A stretch of 64,000 nucleotides of DNA, from positions 1,545,022 through 1,609,021 of the forward strand of contig NZ_KB889965.1 of assembly GCF_000372865.1 (NCBI RefSeq), given 5' to 3'. How positions within the stretch are numbered: position 1 is the first letter of the stretch; the number at the start of each line of letters is the position of its first letter. The notes beneath the pieces are model-generated. The model ran no database searches, was not told where the DNA came from, and saw nothing but the letters and a program-made list of their open reading frames with translations. Positions 18,684 through 27,856 of the stretch are shown here, piece by piece. The stretch comes from Methylosarcina fibrata AML-C10. GTDB lineage: Bacteria > Pseudomonadota > Gammaproteobacteria > Methylococcales > Methylomonadaceae. Both the position numbers and the translations under genes were made by a program.

Positions 18684-19805
18684 ATGGCTAAAAAAACAGC
18701 ATTAATTACCGGCATTACAGGACAAGACGGCTCCTATTTAGCCGAATTTCTGCTGAAAAAAGGGTATGAGGTTCACGGCATCAAGCGCCGATCCTCTTTA
18801 TTCAACACCGAGCGTGTGGACCATCTCTATCAGGATCCTCACGTCTCCGGCCGCAATTTTATTTTGCATTACGGCGATCTGACCGACTCGTCCAATCTGA
18901 CTCGCATCATTCAACAGACACAGCCCGATGAAGTTTACAATCTGGGCGCGCAATCGCATGTGGCGGTCAGTTTCGAATCGCCGGAATATACTGCCGATGT
19001 TGACGCCATGGGAACTCTACGCCTGCTGGAATCGATTCGCCTTTTGGGCTTGGAAAAGAAAACCCGATTTTACCAGGCTTCGACCTCCGAACTGTATGGC
19101 CTGGTGCAGGAAATCCCCCAGAAGGAAACCACGCCGTTTTACCCCCGCTCCCCGTATGCGGTGGCTAAGCTGTACGCTTACTGGATTGTGGTCAATTACC
19201 GCGAGGCTTACGGCATGTACGCCTGCAACGGCATTCTGTTCAACCACGAGTCGCCGCGCCGTGGCGAAACTTTCGTTACCCGCAAGATTACCCGCGCTCT
19301 GGCCAATATCGGCCAGGGTCTGGAAGACTGCCTGTATCTCGGCAACATGGACGCACTGCGCGACTGGGGTCATGCCCGCGATTACGTGGAAATGCAGTGG
19401 CTGATGTTGCAACAGGAGCAGCCCGACGATTTTGTCATCGCGACCGGCGTGCAATATTCGGTTCGTCAGTTTGTCGAATACGCCGCGGCGGAAATCGGTG
19501 TGACCTTACGCTGGGAAGGAAAAGGCGTCGACGAGTACGGCGTTGTGGCGAGCGTGACCGGCGGTAAGGCGCCGAAAATTGCCGTCGGCGACAAGATTGT
19601 GGCGGTAGATCCACGTTATTTCCGACCTGCCGAAGTGGAAACCTTGCTGGGCGATCCGACCAAGGCGAAGGAAAAGCTGGGCTGGCGGCCTACAACTTCG
19701 CTGGAGGAAATGGTCCGGGAAATGATGGTCTACGATCTGGAGCAGGCACGGCGCCATGCTTTGTTGATCGGCCACGGCTACAATGTGACGGTTTCCAAGG
19801 AGTAG
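18684..19805 (+). CDS. gmd: GDP-mannose 4,6-dehydratase
   Basis: A 373-residue short-chain dehydrogenase/reductase that converts GDP-mannose to GDP-4-keto-6-deoxymannose. The NADP-binding motif is GITGQDGS (10-17), the catalytic Ser/Thr region is QASTSELYG, and the active-site pair is Y158/K162 in SPYAVAKLY. The RR-dipeptide loop ([12 protein letters not shown]) and [19 protein letters not shown] are diagnostic for Gmd. It is three bases upstream of fcl, together giving the two-step route to GDP-L-fucose for the EPS. Confidence 0.96.
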   Translation: MAKKTALITGITGQDGSYLAEFLLKKGYEVHGIKRRSSLFNTERVDHLYQDPHVSGRNFILHYGDLTDSSNLTRIIQQTQPDEVYNLGAQSHVAVSFESPEYTADVDAMGTLRLLESIRLLGLEKKTRFYQASTSELYGLVQEIPQKETTPFYPRSPYAVAKLYAYWIVVNYREAYGMYACNGILFNHESPRRGETFVTRKITRALANIGQGLEDCLYLGNMDALRDWGHARDYVEMQWLMLQQEQPDDFVIATGVQYSVRQFVEYAAAEIGVTLRWEGKGVDEYGVVASVTGGKAPKIAVGDKIVAVDPRYFRPAEVETLLGDPTKAKEKLGWRPTTSLEEMVREMMVYDLEQARRHALLIGHGYNVTVSKE

Positions 19806-19808
19806 CGC

Positions 19809-20780
19809 ATGAACCAGGACACCCGTTTTTTTGTCGCCGGCCATCAGGGCATGGTGGGTTCGGCCATTTGCCGGCAATTGCAGGCGCAGGGTTATCATAA
19901 CCTCATTACCCGCACCCGCGGCGAACTCGATCTGCTCGATCAGCAGGCGGTCCGCGATTTCATGCAGCAAGAAAAGCCGGAGTACGTGATCCTGGCGGCG
20001 GCAAAAGTCGGCGGCATTTACGCCAATAACGAGTATCCGGCCGACTTCATTTATGAAAATTTGATGATCGAGGCCAACGTCATCCATCAGGCTTACCTGG
20101 CCGGCTGCAAGCGCCTGTTGTTTCTGGGCAGTTCGTGCATTTATCCGAGACTGGCCGACCAGCCGATGACCGAATCGTCGCTGTTGACCGGCACGCTGGA
20201 GTCGACCAACGAGCCGTATGCGGTAGCCAAGATTGCCGGCATCAAGCTGTGCGAATCCTACAACCGACAATACGGCATCGATTACCGTTCAGTGATGCCG
20301 ACCAATCTGTACGGACCTCACGATAATTTTCATGCCAAAAACAGTCACGTGATCCCTGCCCTTTTGCGCCGCTTCCACGAAGCCAAACTGGCGAATCTCG
20401 CCGAAGTGGAAGTCTGGGGCACGGGCCAGGCCAAACGGGAATTTTTGTACGTCGAAGACATGGCGGCCGCCAGCCTGCACGTGATGCGGCTGAACTCGGT
20501 CACCCTCGCGAAACATACCCATCCGATGCTGTCCCATATCAACATCGGCACCGGCAAGGACATTACGATCCGGTCGCTGGTTGATGAAGTGGTGCGGGTG
20601 ACCGGTTATCAGGGCCGGGTCATCTGGAATACCCAAATGCCCGACGGCACGCCCAGAAAATTGATGGACGTTTCTCGCCTTGAATCCCTGGGCTGGAAAT
20701 ACCGTACCGAACTGCCGGAAGGTTTGCAATTGACTTACCAATGGTTTTTGGAAAATCAGGATCGGTTTCGGGATTCCTAA
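19809..20780 (+). CDS. fcl: GDP-L-fucose synthase
   Basis: A 323-residue epimerase/reductase that turns GDP-4-keto-6-deoxymannose into GDP-L-fucose. The cofactor loop is [15 protein letters not shown], and the catalytic Tyr/Lys are Y137 and K141 in [17 protein letters not shown] and [13 protein letters not shown] are family-specific. A strong AAGGAG lies at the end of gmd, four bases past which translation restarts. A hairpin repeat at 20824-20855 follows and may end transcription. Confidence 0.96.
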   Translation: MNQDTRFFVAGHQGMVGSAICRQLQAQGYHNLITRTRGELDLLDQQAVRDFMQQEKPEYVILAAAKVGGIYANNEYPADFIYENLMIEANVIHQAYLAGCKRLLFLGSSCIYPRLADQPMTESSLLTGTLESTNEPYAVAKIAGIKLCESYNRQYGIDYRSVMPTNLYGPHDNFHAKNSHVIPALLRRFHEAKLANLAEVEVWGTGQAKREFLYVEDMAAASLHVMRLNSVTLAKHTHPMLSHINIGTGKDITIRSLVDEVVRVTGYQGRVIWNTQMPDGTPRKLMDVSRLESLGWKYRTELPEGLQLTYQWFLENQDRFRDS

Positions 20781-20823
20781 TCGGGATTAGGAGTTTATTT
20801 TTCCTAGAACCTGGGCGGGACGA

Positions 20824-20855
20824 AGACTTGCCAGGTTTTAAAAACCTGCAGGTCT
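20824..20855 (+). terminator. Hairpin repeat downstream of fcl, likely terminator
   Basis: Imperfect inverted repeat AGACTTGCCAGGTTTT with AAAACCTGCAGGTCT. The same arm sequence (AGACCTGCCAGG) occurs as a perfect hairpin at 40110-40142. It is placed right after the last EPS gene before the repeat island. Confidence 0.5.
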
Positions 20856-20908
20856 ATGTTGGCAAGGGATGCAATGTTTCTGATTCAGAATATAGCTGAA
20901 AACTCTCT

Positions 20909-21030
20909 TGTGCCGGACGGGACATGCCTCCCGTCCGTAATCTTTGATGGTTTTGGCATTCAGGATGATTCGAGCGGGTATGCAGTTTTCAATCGTTTGG
21001 GACGGGATTATACCCCCCCGCCCCGCTCAG
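20909..21030. repeat. ~120 bp dispersed repeat, copy A
   Basis: The first of three related copies. It begins GTGCCGGACGGGACATGCCT, where GGACGGG and CCCGTCC form a 7 bp inverted pair. It continues through a shared core (GCATTCAGGATGATTCGAGC, GGGTATGCAGTTTTCAA) and ends in a C-rich tract after GACGGGATTATA. It lies just upstream of the DUF4160 gene. Copy A and copy B agree at most positions by eye. Confidence 0.85.
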
Positions 21031-21060
21031 AGTAAAAAAACAATTCAACAGGAGCCAAGT

Positions 21061-21329
21061 ATGCCTACGATCAGTATGTTTTATGGCATTTTAGTATCGA
21101 TGTATTTGCTTGATACGCAAAAACATCATTCGCCGCATATTCATGTGCGTTATGCTGAATTTAAAGCGTCTATCGAAATACCTTCAGGTAATGTACTGGA
21201 GGCAGTTTGCCTGGCAAACAAATGAAGTTGGTTCAGGCTTGGATTGTCTTGCATGCCGATGAACTGATGGCTGACTGGGAACTTGCCGTTTCCGGTGAAA
21301 CTCCTTATAAAATCGACCCACTGCGCTGA
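21061..21329 (+). pseudogene. DUF4160 protein gene with a one-base frameshift
   Basis: A DUF4160 gene of about 89 codons that is interrupted. The first frame from ATG 21061 encodes MPTISMFYGILVSMYLLDTQ and KHHSPHIHVRYAEFKASIEI, the usual HxPHIH core, then stops at 21225 after an out-of-frame tail. If one G is restored near 21199-21202, the frame continues as GSLPGKQMKLVQAWIVLHAD and ELMADWELAVSG up to a stop at 21329. That second half is the normal DUF4160 C-terminus. A ribosome site (AGGAG) precedes the ATG. The family is commonly paired with DUF2442, as here, in putative toxin-antitoxin-like modules. The truncated product is probably inactive. Confidence 0.8.
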
Positions 21330-21341
21330 AACGTTTATCTT

Positions 21342-21581
21342 ATGACACCCGATATCATTGCCGTTAAAGATTTGGCTAATTATGAATTGCTTGTCACTTT
21401 TGCCGGCGGAGAAAAGCGTCGTTTTTCCATGCGCCCATATCTTAACTACCCCGGTTATCAACTATTAAGGCAACCCGGAAAATTCCAGTTAGCGCACGTG
21501 TCGAATGGCACGGTGGCTTGGTCCGAGGATGTCGATATATCGCCTGATACGTTGTATATCAAAGGAGAGCCTGTTCTGTGA
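21342..21581 (+). CDS. DUF2442 protein
   Basis: A 79-residue DUF2442 protein (MTPDIIAVKDLANYELLVTF, then GGEKRRFSMRPYL and a C-terminal DVDISPDTLY). The family is small, widespread on accessory DNA and usually encoded beside DUF4160 proteins. Its molecular function is not established, and a toxin-antitoxin-like role has been proposed from gene pairing. It follows the frameshifted DUF4160 gene by 12 bp and appears intact. The next element is repeat copy B. Confidence 0.85.
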   Translation: MTPDIIAVKDLANYELLVTFAGGEKRRFSMRPYLNYPGYQLLRQPGKFQLAHVSNGTVAWSEDVDISPDTLYIKGEPVL

Positions 21582-21642
21582 CGCAGCACGCAATTAACCG
21601 ACGCAAGGCAGCACCCATGCTTAGTGCAGGAATCGACACGCC

Positions 21643-21765
21643 TGTGCCGGACGGGACATGCCTCCTATACGTAATGTTTGACGGTTTTAGCATTCAGGAT
21701 GATTCGAGCGGGTATGCAGTTTTCAAACGTTTGAGACGGGATTGCTATCCCCGCCCTGCTTGAGT
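21643..21765. repeat. ~120 bp dispersed repeat, copy B
   Basis: The second copy, in the same orientation as copy A. It starts TGTGCCGGACGGGACATGCC, carries the same core (GCATTCAGGATGATTCGAGC) and ends in TTGAGACGGGATTGCTATCC before CCGCCC. The inner inverted pair is damaged here (CCTATAC for CCCGTCC). It separates the DUF4160/DUF2442 module from the YefM/YoeB module. Confidence 0.85.
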
Positions 21766-21821
21766 TATGGCAAGGAGGTAAACAAGAGGGCATGCGCGAA
21801 GACAGGCGGGAGGACTGATAA

Positions 21822-21861
21822 TTGTCCCCGTCTATTTGTTTATGTACAATATGTCTGTACA
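21822..21861 (+). promoter_or_regulatory. yefM promoter and paired TGTACA operator
   Basis: A -35-like TTGTCC (21822-21827), a 17 bp spacer and a -10-like TACAAT (21845-21850) make a credible sigma-70 promoter. Two TGTACA hexamers lie at 21843-21848 and 21856-21861, 13 bp centre to centre. The first overlaps the -10 box. TGTACA is the core of the operator bound by YefM-YoeB in E. coli, so autorepression by the encoded pair is likely. Confidence 0.65.
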
Positions 21862-21876
21862 AATAATGGAGGTATT

Positions 21877-22158
21877 ATGACAATTGAAACCACTTATAGC
21901 CAAGCGCGCGAGCAATTGAAAACGTTGATGGATCGCGCTGTGGATGATCATGAGGTGATTGTTGTGCGGCGCAGGAGCGGAGGGGCAGTCGCCATGATTG
22001 CGGCGGACGAACTTGAAAGCTTGCTGGAAACCGCACATTTACTGCGTTCACCCAAGAATGCGGAACGCTTGCTGACGGCATTGGCGCGGGCACGGTCGGA
22101 AAACGTGGCGCCGATATCGCTTGCAGACCTTGAGCAAAAGCTGGGGATCGATGAGTAA
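21877..22158 (+). CDS. yefM: YefM/Phd-family antitoxin
   Basis: A 93-residue type II antitoxin. The N-terminal Phd/YefM DNA-binding part is ETTYSQAREQLKTLMDRAVD followed by HEVIVVRRRSGGAVAMIAAD and ELESLLETAHLLRSPKNAER. The C-terminal tail neutralises the toxin. A near-perfect GGAGG precedes the ATG. The stop overlaps the toxin start by 8 bp. Operator-like TGTACA sites sit just upstream. Both genes lie between repeat copies B and C. Confidence 0.92.
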   Translation: MTIETTYSQAREQLKTLMDRAVDDHEVIVVRRRSGGAVAMIAADELESLLETAHLLRSPKNAERLLTALARARSENVAPISLADLEQKLGIDE

Positions 22159-22420
22159 CAGCGACCGCGTCGCTGTTTTTCATCCGGAATTTCTGGAAGA
22201 CTTGCAATATTGGGTTGAAACTGACCGGCGCGTCGCCAAGCGCTTATTGGAACTTGTGAAAGCTGCGTTGCGCGCTCCCTTCGACGGCATTGGCAAACCC
22301 GAACCGTTAAAATATTTGGGACCGGAGGTGTGGTCCCGGCGTATCACGCAAGAACACCGCTGCGTTTATTTGGTCAAGCAAGACCGCATTGAATTCTTGC
22401 AGGGGCGTTATCACTATTAA
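22151..22420 (+). CDS. yoeB: YoeB/Txe-family toxin (ribosome-dependent mRNA endonuclease)
   Basis: An 89-residue YoeB-type toxin, a RelE-fold ribonuclease that cuts mRNA in the ribosomal A site. Recognisable parts are HPEFLEDLQYWVETDRR, GKPEPLK (E51), WSRRITQEHRCVY (R63/R64, H69) and the C-terminal RYHY (H88, Y89). These correspond to the catalytic Glu, Arg, His and Tyr of YoeB. I start it at ATG 22151, which overlaps the antitoxin stop; the longer upstream frame lies within yefM. It appears intact. Confidence 0.92.
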   Translation: MSNSDRVAVFHPEFLEDLQYWVETDRRVAKRLLELVKAALRAPFDGIGKPEPLKYLGPEVWSRRITQEHRCVYLVKQDRIEFLQGRYHY

Positions 22421-22430
22421 CAATACTTCT

Positions 22431-22548
22431 ACGCCGGACAAGATATACATCCCGTCCGTAATGCTTGGAGGATAGGGAACTCAAGATAATCCGGGAGGTC
22501 GGCAGTCTTCAAACGTTTGCGGCGGACTTGTCCCCCTGTCCCGTTCGG
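22431..22548. repeat. ~120 bp dispersed repeat, copy C (degenerate)
   Basis: The third, more diverged copy. It keeps CCCGTCCGTAATGCTTGG, the CTTCAAACGTTTG core and a C-rich end (GACTTGTCCCCCTGTCCCG). It closes the YefM/YoeB module, ten bases after the yoeB stop. Confidence 0.65.
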
Positions 22549-23192
22549 AATTGAAGTTTTATCATACCAAAAGCTGACCTGCCAAAACTTTAGAAGAGTT
22601 TTTCATAGCCGTGCAGAGATATATTCTTTCGCCCAGGTTGGTGTACGAAGAGCAAATGAATTCGTTTCTTCTTAACAGGCAGTACTTTATCTGGCCCAGA
22701 CCGGTGTGAAACCAATAAGATAAAGTGTCATGCCGGACTGCTGTAAAGATGTAACTTATTGACGCCACGGCTCTCTATTGCTATTGCCCTATTACTGATA
22801 ACGCTCGTCGAACCTCCGTAACCAACCGAAGGCAACAGTTGTTGACTCATAAATTGTCGGCTTATCGTGGCCGCTACCATGGCTTTATTCTTACCCAAAG
22901 AGACGAGCCAGTTTCCGGGAATGCAATCCTTAACCTCATAATAGATATATTTTTTTGTTAGGCTTTTAAGCAAGAAACATTAAAAAGATCACATTTTCTT
23001 GAGGATGAGTTCGTTATGATTAGTCCATACCGGATGTATAAAGAATGTCGATAATAAATGACTTGGGTTGATTTAATCCGTTAGTCTAGCTGATTTATTC
23101 ATGCGCAGCCTGTCACCCATGCATTTTGCACTATACTTAAGGTAACTAAACATTTTGCCATGTAGTTTAATGACTCACTTTGAGGAAATACT
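22549..23192. other. Intergenic region upstream of the priming transferase
   Basis: This 644 bp stretch has no convincing gene; open frames on the minus strand look non-coding. It contains a 9 bp inverted repeat (ACTTTATCT near 22684 with AGATAAAGT near 22718). The promoter of the sugar transferase at 23193 should lie in its last 100 bp, where TATACT (near 23132) is a possible -10 box without a clear -35. Confidence 0.35.
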
Positions 23193-24602
23193 ATGGGACT
23201 CAGAGGATTAGCCAAAGAATACGCATTTTATTTAAACTTGATCGCCCGCGTCATAGATGCAACATTGGTCTTTGTTGCAGGCTATCTGGCCTACTATCTG
23301 AAGTTTGGACTATCCTTGCTTTTGAATAGCGATTACAGCTCCGCAGTGATGGTGCAAATTTTGTTAACGTCCACCCTCTTTCCGTTTTTCGGCGTCTATC
23401 AATCCTGGCGGGGTAAAAATCTGACGGAACAGCTGTTTACAGTGATCAAAGCGTGGGGATTATCCTTTTTAATTTTAATCGCAATCGGAGCCTTATTTAA
23501 AAATAGCGAGGCCTATTCCAGAGAATGGCTGATTTACTGGGGCACTTATTGCTTAGTCCTGTTGCTGGGTTCCAAGCTGTTCATCTATAAAGTGATGCAG
23601 TCGATCAGAAAAAACGGAAGCAATGAACGGCGCGTGGTGTATATAGGTTCCGTAGAATCGATAAAAAAAATGCATCAGCGTATCGAGCACTCGACCTGGA
23701 CCGGTTTTAAAAGCGTGGCCGGCGTCTCGCTCTATGAAGCGGATCGGGATAAGAAATTGCCCATCCGGCATGTGCACGGCTTGAACAACCTGAAACAGGC
23801 CATCAACGATTGCCGGCCGGATGAAGTGTGGGTTGTCACCCATATTACGGATCTGGAAATCGTCGGAAAGGTCAACAGCCTGCTGCATAATTGCACGGCC
23901 AATATCCGGTACATCCCCGACTTAAGCGATACCAAACTGTTTAATTATCCTTCCACTCAATTTCTCGGCATGTTGTCGTGGGAAGTCAGCGTCACGCCTC
24001 ATACCGAAAGCCGCTACTTGATTAAATGGCTTGAAGATATCTTGCTGGGCACCTGCATTTTTATTCTGCTGACGCCTTTAATGCTGTTGATTGCTCTCGG
24101 CATAAAAATCACTTCGCCCGGTCCGGTCTTGTTTAAACAAAAACGGCACGGCTGGAACGGCAAGATCATCAATGTCTATAAATTCCGCTCCATGCACGTT
24201 CATCAGGAAGCGGAAGGGACGGTTACCCAGGCGACCAAAAACGATCCGAGAGTCACCAAATTCGGCGCCTTTCTAAGACGAACCAACCTGGACGAACTGC
24301 CGCAGTTCTTTAATGTGTTGCAAGGACGATTGTCGATTGTCGGCCCAAGGCCTCACGCCTTGGTGCACAATATGGAATACAGTGAAAAAATCACCGAATA
24401 CATGCGCCGGCATAAAGTCAAACCGGGAATCACCGGTTGGGCTCAGGTGAACGGCTGGCGCGGCGAAACGGACACACTGGAAAAAATGAAAAATCGCGTC
24501 GAATGCGACTTCTATTACATTCACAACTGGTCGATCTGGCTGGACTTTAAAATCGTGCTGCTCACTGTGTTGCGTTCCTTTGTCGATAAAAACGCGTATT
24601 GA
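23193..24602 (+). CDS. Undecaprenyl-phosphate sugar phosphotransferase (WcaJ/EpsB-like)
   Basis: A 469-residue polyprenyl glycosylphosphotransferase that starts EPS repeat synthesis by moving a sugar-1-phosphate, usually glucose, onto undecaprenyl phosphate. The N-terminal half has four to five transmembrane helices and a CoA-binding-like Rossmann part (RRVVYIGSVESIKKMHQRIE). The C-terminal catalytic half has the re-entrant helix (ILLGTCIFILLTPLMLLIAL), SPGPVLFKQKRHGWNG, YKFRSMHV, TNLDELPQFFNVLQG, LSIVGPRPHA and GITGWAQVNGWRGET. GAGGAA precedes the ATG. It lies apart from the main EPS operon, beyond the repeat island. Confidence 0.94.
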   Translation: MGLRGLAKEYAFYLNLIARVIDATLVFVAGYLAYYLKFGLSLLLNSDYSSAVMVQILLTSTLFPFFGVYQSWRGKNLTEQLFTVIKAWGLSFLILIAIGALFKNSEAYSREWLIYWGTYCLVLLLGSKLFIYKVMQSIRKNGSNERRVVYIGSVESIKKMHQRIEHSTWTGFKSVAGVSLYEADRDKKLPIRHVHGLNNLKQAINDCRPDEVWVVTHITDLEIVGKVNSLLHNCTANIRYIPDLSDTKLFNYPSTQFLGMLSWEVSVTPHTESRYLIKWLEDILLGTCIFILLTPLMLLIALGIKITSPGPVLFKQKRHGWNGKIINVYKFRSMHVHQEAEGTVTQATKNDPRVTKFGAFLRRTNLDELPQFFNVLQGRLSIVGPRPHALVHNMEYSEKITEYMRRHKVKPGITGWAQVNGWRGETDTLEKMKNRVECDFYYIHNWSIWLDFKIVLLTVLRSFVDKNAY

Positions 24603-24655
24603 CCGATTTGAAGCGGGTCGGCTCATTCAATAATTTATCTAATTTTTCAATACGA

Positions 24656-24711
24656 TACGCGGTGCGTACCCTATATGCGAAAGAGCTATTTTGTAGGGTA
24701 CGCATCGCGTA
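24656..24711. terminator. Bidirectional hairpin between convergent genes (REP-like)
   Basis: Arms TACGCGGTGCGTACCCTA (24656-24673) and TAGGGTACGCATCGCGTA (24694-24711) pair at 17 of 18 positions around a 20 nt loop. Each arm is itself nearly palindromic. It lies between the convergent sugar transferase and P-type ATPase genes. The ATPase stop codon falls in the loop, and the right arm encodes part of its C-terminus. Confidence 0.75.
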
Positions 24712-27406
24712 CCACCTTCCGATTTTGGCGCATGACAAGCCTGAATTTCAGCCACTTTCGTCCTTCTTCCAACAATAACAGCCCCAACGCAAACGGCACC
24801 ATGAACAGCCATGCACTCAGGCCAAGCGGCGCGGTGCCGAAAATCAGATTGCCCCAGGGGGTATAGTCGATCATCAGGATCAATGCGATTTCCAGCACGA
24901 CTCCCCATAAAATCATTTTATTGTCGAATAAGCCGCGATGGAACACGCTTCGTTCCGGCGACTGGCACAGAAACACATTGACGATCTGCATCACGATGAT
25001 GGCGCTCAGGCAGGCCGTGGTGGCCTGGAGATAGAGGGTTTCTTCTTTGGCAAGACTTTCGCCCCATTGCCAGCCGCCTTGATAAAGCACGAAGAAATAC
25101 GCCGACATGGCGGCCGCCGCTTCGATCACCCCGAGAAACAAATAACTGCGCACCAAAAGGCGGACATCGATCAGTTTTTCCCTGGCCGGACGCGGCGGCT
25201 TCGACATGTTGCCGGCCGCCGGCTTGTCGGCACCGAGACCAAGCGCGGGCACCATATCGGTCCCGAGATCGACGGCCAGAATCTGAATGACGGTCAAGGG
25301 CAGCGGAATCTTGACCAGCGAAAAAGCCAGATACGGCACGATCTCGGGTATGTTGGACGCCAGAATATACGTCAGAAATTTGCGGATATTGTCGTAAACG
25401 GCGCGCCCTTCCTCAACGGCTGCGACAATGCTGGCGAAATTATCGTCCAGCAACACCATATCGGCGGATTCCTTGGCGACGTCGGTTCCGGCGATGCCCA
25501 TGGCGATGCCGATATCGGCCATTTTCAGGGCCGGCGCGTCGTTGACCCCGTCGCCGGTGACGGCGACAATTTCCTTTTTCTTTTTCAAAGCGCTAACGAT
25601 GCGCATTTTCTGATCGGCGCCGACTCGGGCAAAAATAACGTCGGATGCGTCCAGCGCCAGTCTCAGTTGTGTTTCCGACAGTTTGCGCAGGCGCTCTCCG
25701 GTGATGATCACGGGATGTTCCGCCTCAATTAGCCCGATCTGACGCCCGATCGCCAGCGCGGTATGAGGATGGTCCCCGGTGACCATGATCACCTTGATGC
25801 CCGCCTGACGGCATTTCCGTATGGCTTCAGGCACTTCCGGACGGGGCGGATCTTCCAGACCGACAAGGCCGCCCAGAATCATATCCCGTTCCATTGCTTC
25901 GCCGCCGTGAATGTTTTCCAGATCCCTCCAGGCAAAGGCCAGAACGCGCAATCCCTGCCCCGCCATCGTTTCCTGAGCCTGAATGAAATCTTTTTTGATC
26001 TCGTCGGAAATCGCCCTGACGTCGCCGTCCAGTTGGCAATGCGAGCAACGCTGTAACAGGACTTCCAAGGCTCCTTTGCAATAAAGAACCTGCCCGGCCG
26101 GCGTTTGATGGATGGTGCTCAACCGTTTGCGGTCGGTATCGAACGGCACTTCGTTGATTTTGGGATAACTGACCGTTTCGCCGAGGCACGTCTTCGCCAT
26201 GCGCACCAGCGCAATTTCCATCGGATCGCCCAGCAGTTGAAGCCTGCCGTTGCTCATCGTTTCCTTCAGGTTGTGGCACAGCAGGGCATTTTCGAACAAG
26301 CGCCGGTATTCCTTGGCTATAGGGCGCCGGGACCTCGCTTCCGCCGGCGTAAGAAAGCTCCTGTTGAAATAAAGCGATTTCGCTTCCATGCGGTTCTCGG
26401 TCAGGGTTCCGGTCTTGTCGGTACAAATCACGGTCGCCGAACCCAAAGCCTCCACCGAAGCCAGATGGCGGATCAAGGCGTTTCGGTGCGCCATGCGCTG
26501 AGTCGCCATGGCCAGCGATAGAGTTACCGTCGGTAACAGCCCTTCGGGTACATTGGCGACGATGATGCCGATCGCGAAAATGAAGCTGTCCCAGAAAGCC
26601 AGTCCCATCCCCTGCCCTATGAAAAAAAAGACGGCGCCTAAAAACACGGCGAGCAGAGCCACAAACCGGCTTAACCGGGTGATTTCCTTCTGCAGCGGAA
26701 AAGTCGTATCGCCTGCGGTTTGCGTCAGATGCGCGATTTTGCCGAACTCGGTATGAAGGCCGGTGGCGAACACGACCGCTCGCCCTTCACCCGCAACAAC
26801 GGTGGTCCCCGCCAGCAGGATATTGCGGCTGTGGATCAGGTCTTCTTCGGCTGAAGGACTGGCATCGCGCGCCTGGGGCAGCGATTCTCCGGTGACGGTC
26901 GCATTGTTGACGCGCAGGGAAAACGCGTCCAGCAGACGGCAATCCGCAGGCACGTTATCGCCTTCCTGTAGGCAGATCACGTCTCCCGGTGCCAGATCGG
27001 CGGCCGTAATCAGGCCGATCGATCCGTTCCTTACCGCTTTGACGTAGTGAGGCAACAGTTTCTGCAAGGCGGCGATGGCTCGTTCGGCCCGGTACTGCTG
27101 CCAAAATGAAAACAGCCCATTAACGACGATGACGCCGAGAATGGCGTAACCCAACGTGGACATATTGCCTCCGGGTTGCTGCGATTCGGCGAAAAAAGCC
27201 AGGGCCGCCGCCAGCCATAGAATCAGGGCGAAAAAATGAGTAAACTCCTTGATGAATTCGAGCCACAACGGCTGTCCTCTCGCTTCTTCCAACCGGTTCG
27301 GACCATACTCGTCCAGGCGCCGCACCGCCTCATGCGGAGACAGTCCGTCAAAGCCGCTGTTCAGGCTTTCAAGCGCTTCTTCAACGGAGATCTGATGGAT
27401 TTTCAT
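24686..27406 (-). CDS. P2-type cation-transporting ATPase, Na,K-ATPase-like
   Basis: A 906-residue P-type ATPase of the inner membrane. Present are the N-terminal cation-ATPase domain, TGES (172-175), the phosphorylated Asp in [11 protein letters not shown] (D330), [12 protein letters not shown] and a six-helix C-terminal block. Helix 4 reads [20 protein letters not shown] and helices 5-6 read [11 protein letters not shown] with [13 protein letters not shown]. These are closer to animal Na,K/H,K-ATPases (P2C) than to SERCA-type pumps. It could move Na+ or other monovalent ions, though Ca2+ cannot be excluded. The final codons (VVRDAYPTK) come from a REP-like hairpin, so the tail is probably acquired and non-essential. 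No strong ribosome site is seen. Confidence 0.88.
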   Translation of the reverse strand: MKIHQISVEEALESLNSGFDGLSPHEAVRRLDEYGPNRLEEARGQPLWLEFIKEFTHFFALILWLAAALAFFAESQQPGGNMSTLGYAILGVIVVNGLFSFWQQYRAERAIAALQKLLPHYVKAVRNGSIGLITAADLAPGDVICLQEGDNVPADCRLLDAFSLRVNNATVTGESLPQARDASPSAEEDLIHSRNILLAGTTVVAGEGRAVVFATGLHTEFGKIAHLTQTAGDTTFPLQKEITRLSRFVALLAVFLGAVFFFIGQGMGLAFWDSFIFAIGIIVANVPEGLLPTVTLSLAMATQRMAHRNALIRHLASVEALGSATVICTDKTGTLTENRMEAKSLYFNRSFLTPAEARSRRPIAKEYRRLFENALLCHNLKETMSNGRLQLLGDPMEIALVRMAKTCLGETVSYPKINEVPFDTDRKRLSTIHQTPAGQVLYCKGALEVLLQRCSHCQLDGDVRAISDEIKKDFIQAQETMAGQGLRVLAFAWRDLENIHGGEAMERDMILGGLVGLEDPPRPEVPEAIRKCRQAGIKVIMVTGDHPHTALAIGRQIGLIEAEHPVIITGERLRKLSETQLRLALDASDVIFARVGADQKMRIVSALKKKKEIVAVTGDGVNDAPALKMADIGIAMGIAGTDVAKESADMVLLDDNFASIVAAVEEGRAVYDNIRKFLTYILASNIPEIVPYLAFSLVKIPLPLTVIQILAVDLGTDMVPALGLGADKPAAGNMSKPPRPAREKLIDVRLLVRSYLFLGVIEAAAAMSAYFFVLYQGGWQWGESLAKEETLYLQATTACLSAIIVMQIVNVFLCQSPERSVFHRGLFDNKMILWGVVLEIALILMIDYTPWGNLIFGTAPLGLSAWLFMVPFALGLLLLEEGRKWLKFRLVMRQNRKVVRDAYPTK

Positions 27407-27856
27407 GGACGGACGGCTAACGCTACGTAAAACGGTGTCCGGAAGAATACCGGATTGAGGGAATGAAAATCAAAAATTGTTCAAACCGTTCCCGGTTTCC
27501 ACGGCCATAAATTCAGCGAGAAAGTCTAGACCGCAGGCTTGACATTGCCGGTGGATTGCATAAGAATCCTTCCATACCCCTACCCGGATAAAATTCCTGT
27601 ATCGACAGGGGTGTGGCGGTATGAGTTTGTTGCGCGCCGGCTCTGGTAGGCCGGACAAGCTTGTCCTGAGCCCTTCGCCCATGCTCAGGAAAGCCCTGCC
27701 GAATGGCGAAGCGCACTTTTGTCCCATGGGTATCCGGCATCTTTTTGGTGGATGCGCTTCGCTTATTCACCCTACCACTGCCACGAACTTAGAACATTGC
27801 AAGAAATCAGAAACCGGAGCTTTATTCGGTGTCCGATAAACATTTAAATATCAACC
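27407..27856. other. Intergenic region rich in palindromic repeats
   Basis: 450 bp between divergent genes. It holds an exact 14 bp palindrome (GGACAAGCTTGTCC, 27653-27666) and a partly self-complementary stretch (GGTGGATGCGCTTCGCTTAT then TCACCCTACC, about 27746-27776). Both look like dispersed intergenic repeats of the REP kind. Frames here are non-coding. Promoters for both neighbours should lie at its edges, but none is clear. Confidence 0.5.

Noticed and set aside
21578..21763. Short frame over repeat copy B
   Set aside because: It is the translation of the dispersed repeat itself; the same happens in copy A in a different frame.
20909..22548. Integron cassette array with attC sites
   Set aside because: The repeats lack attC core ends and whole-length palindromic structure, and no integrase is in the window. 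The cassette-like order alone is not enough.
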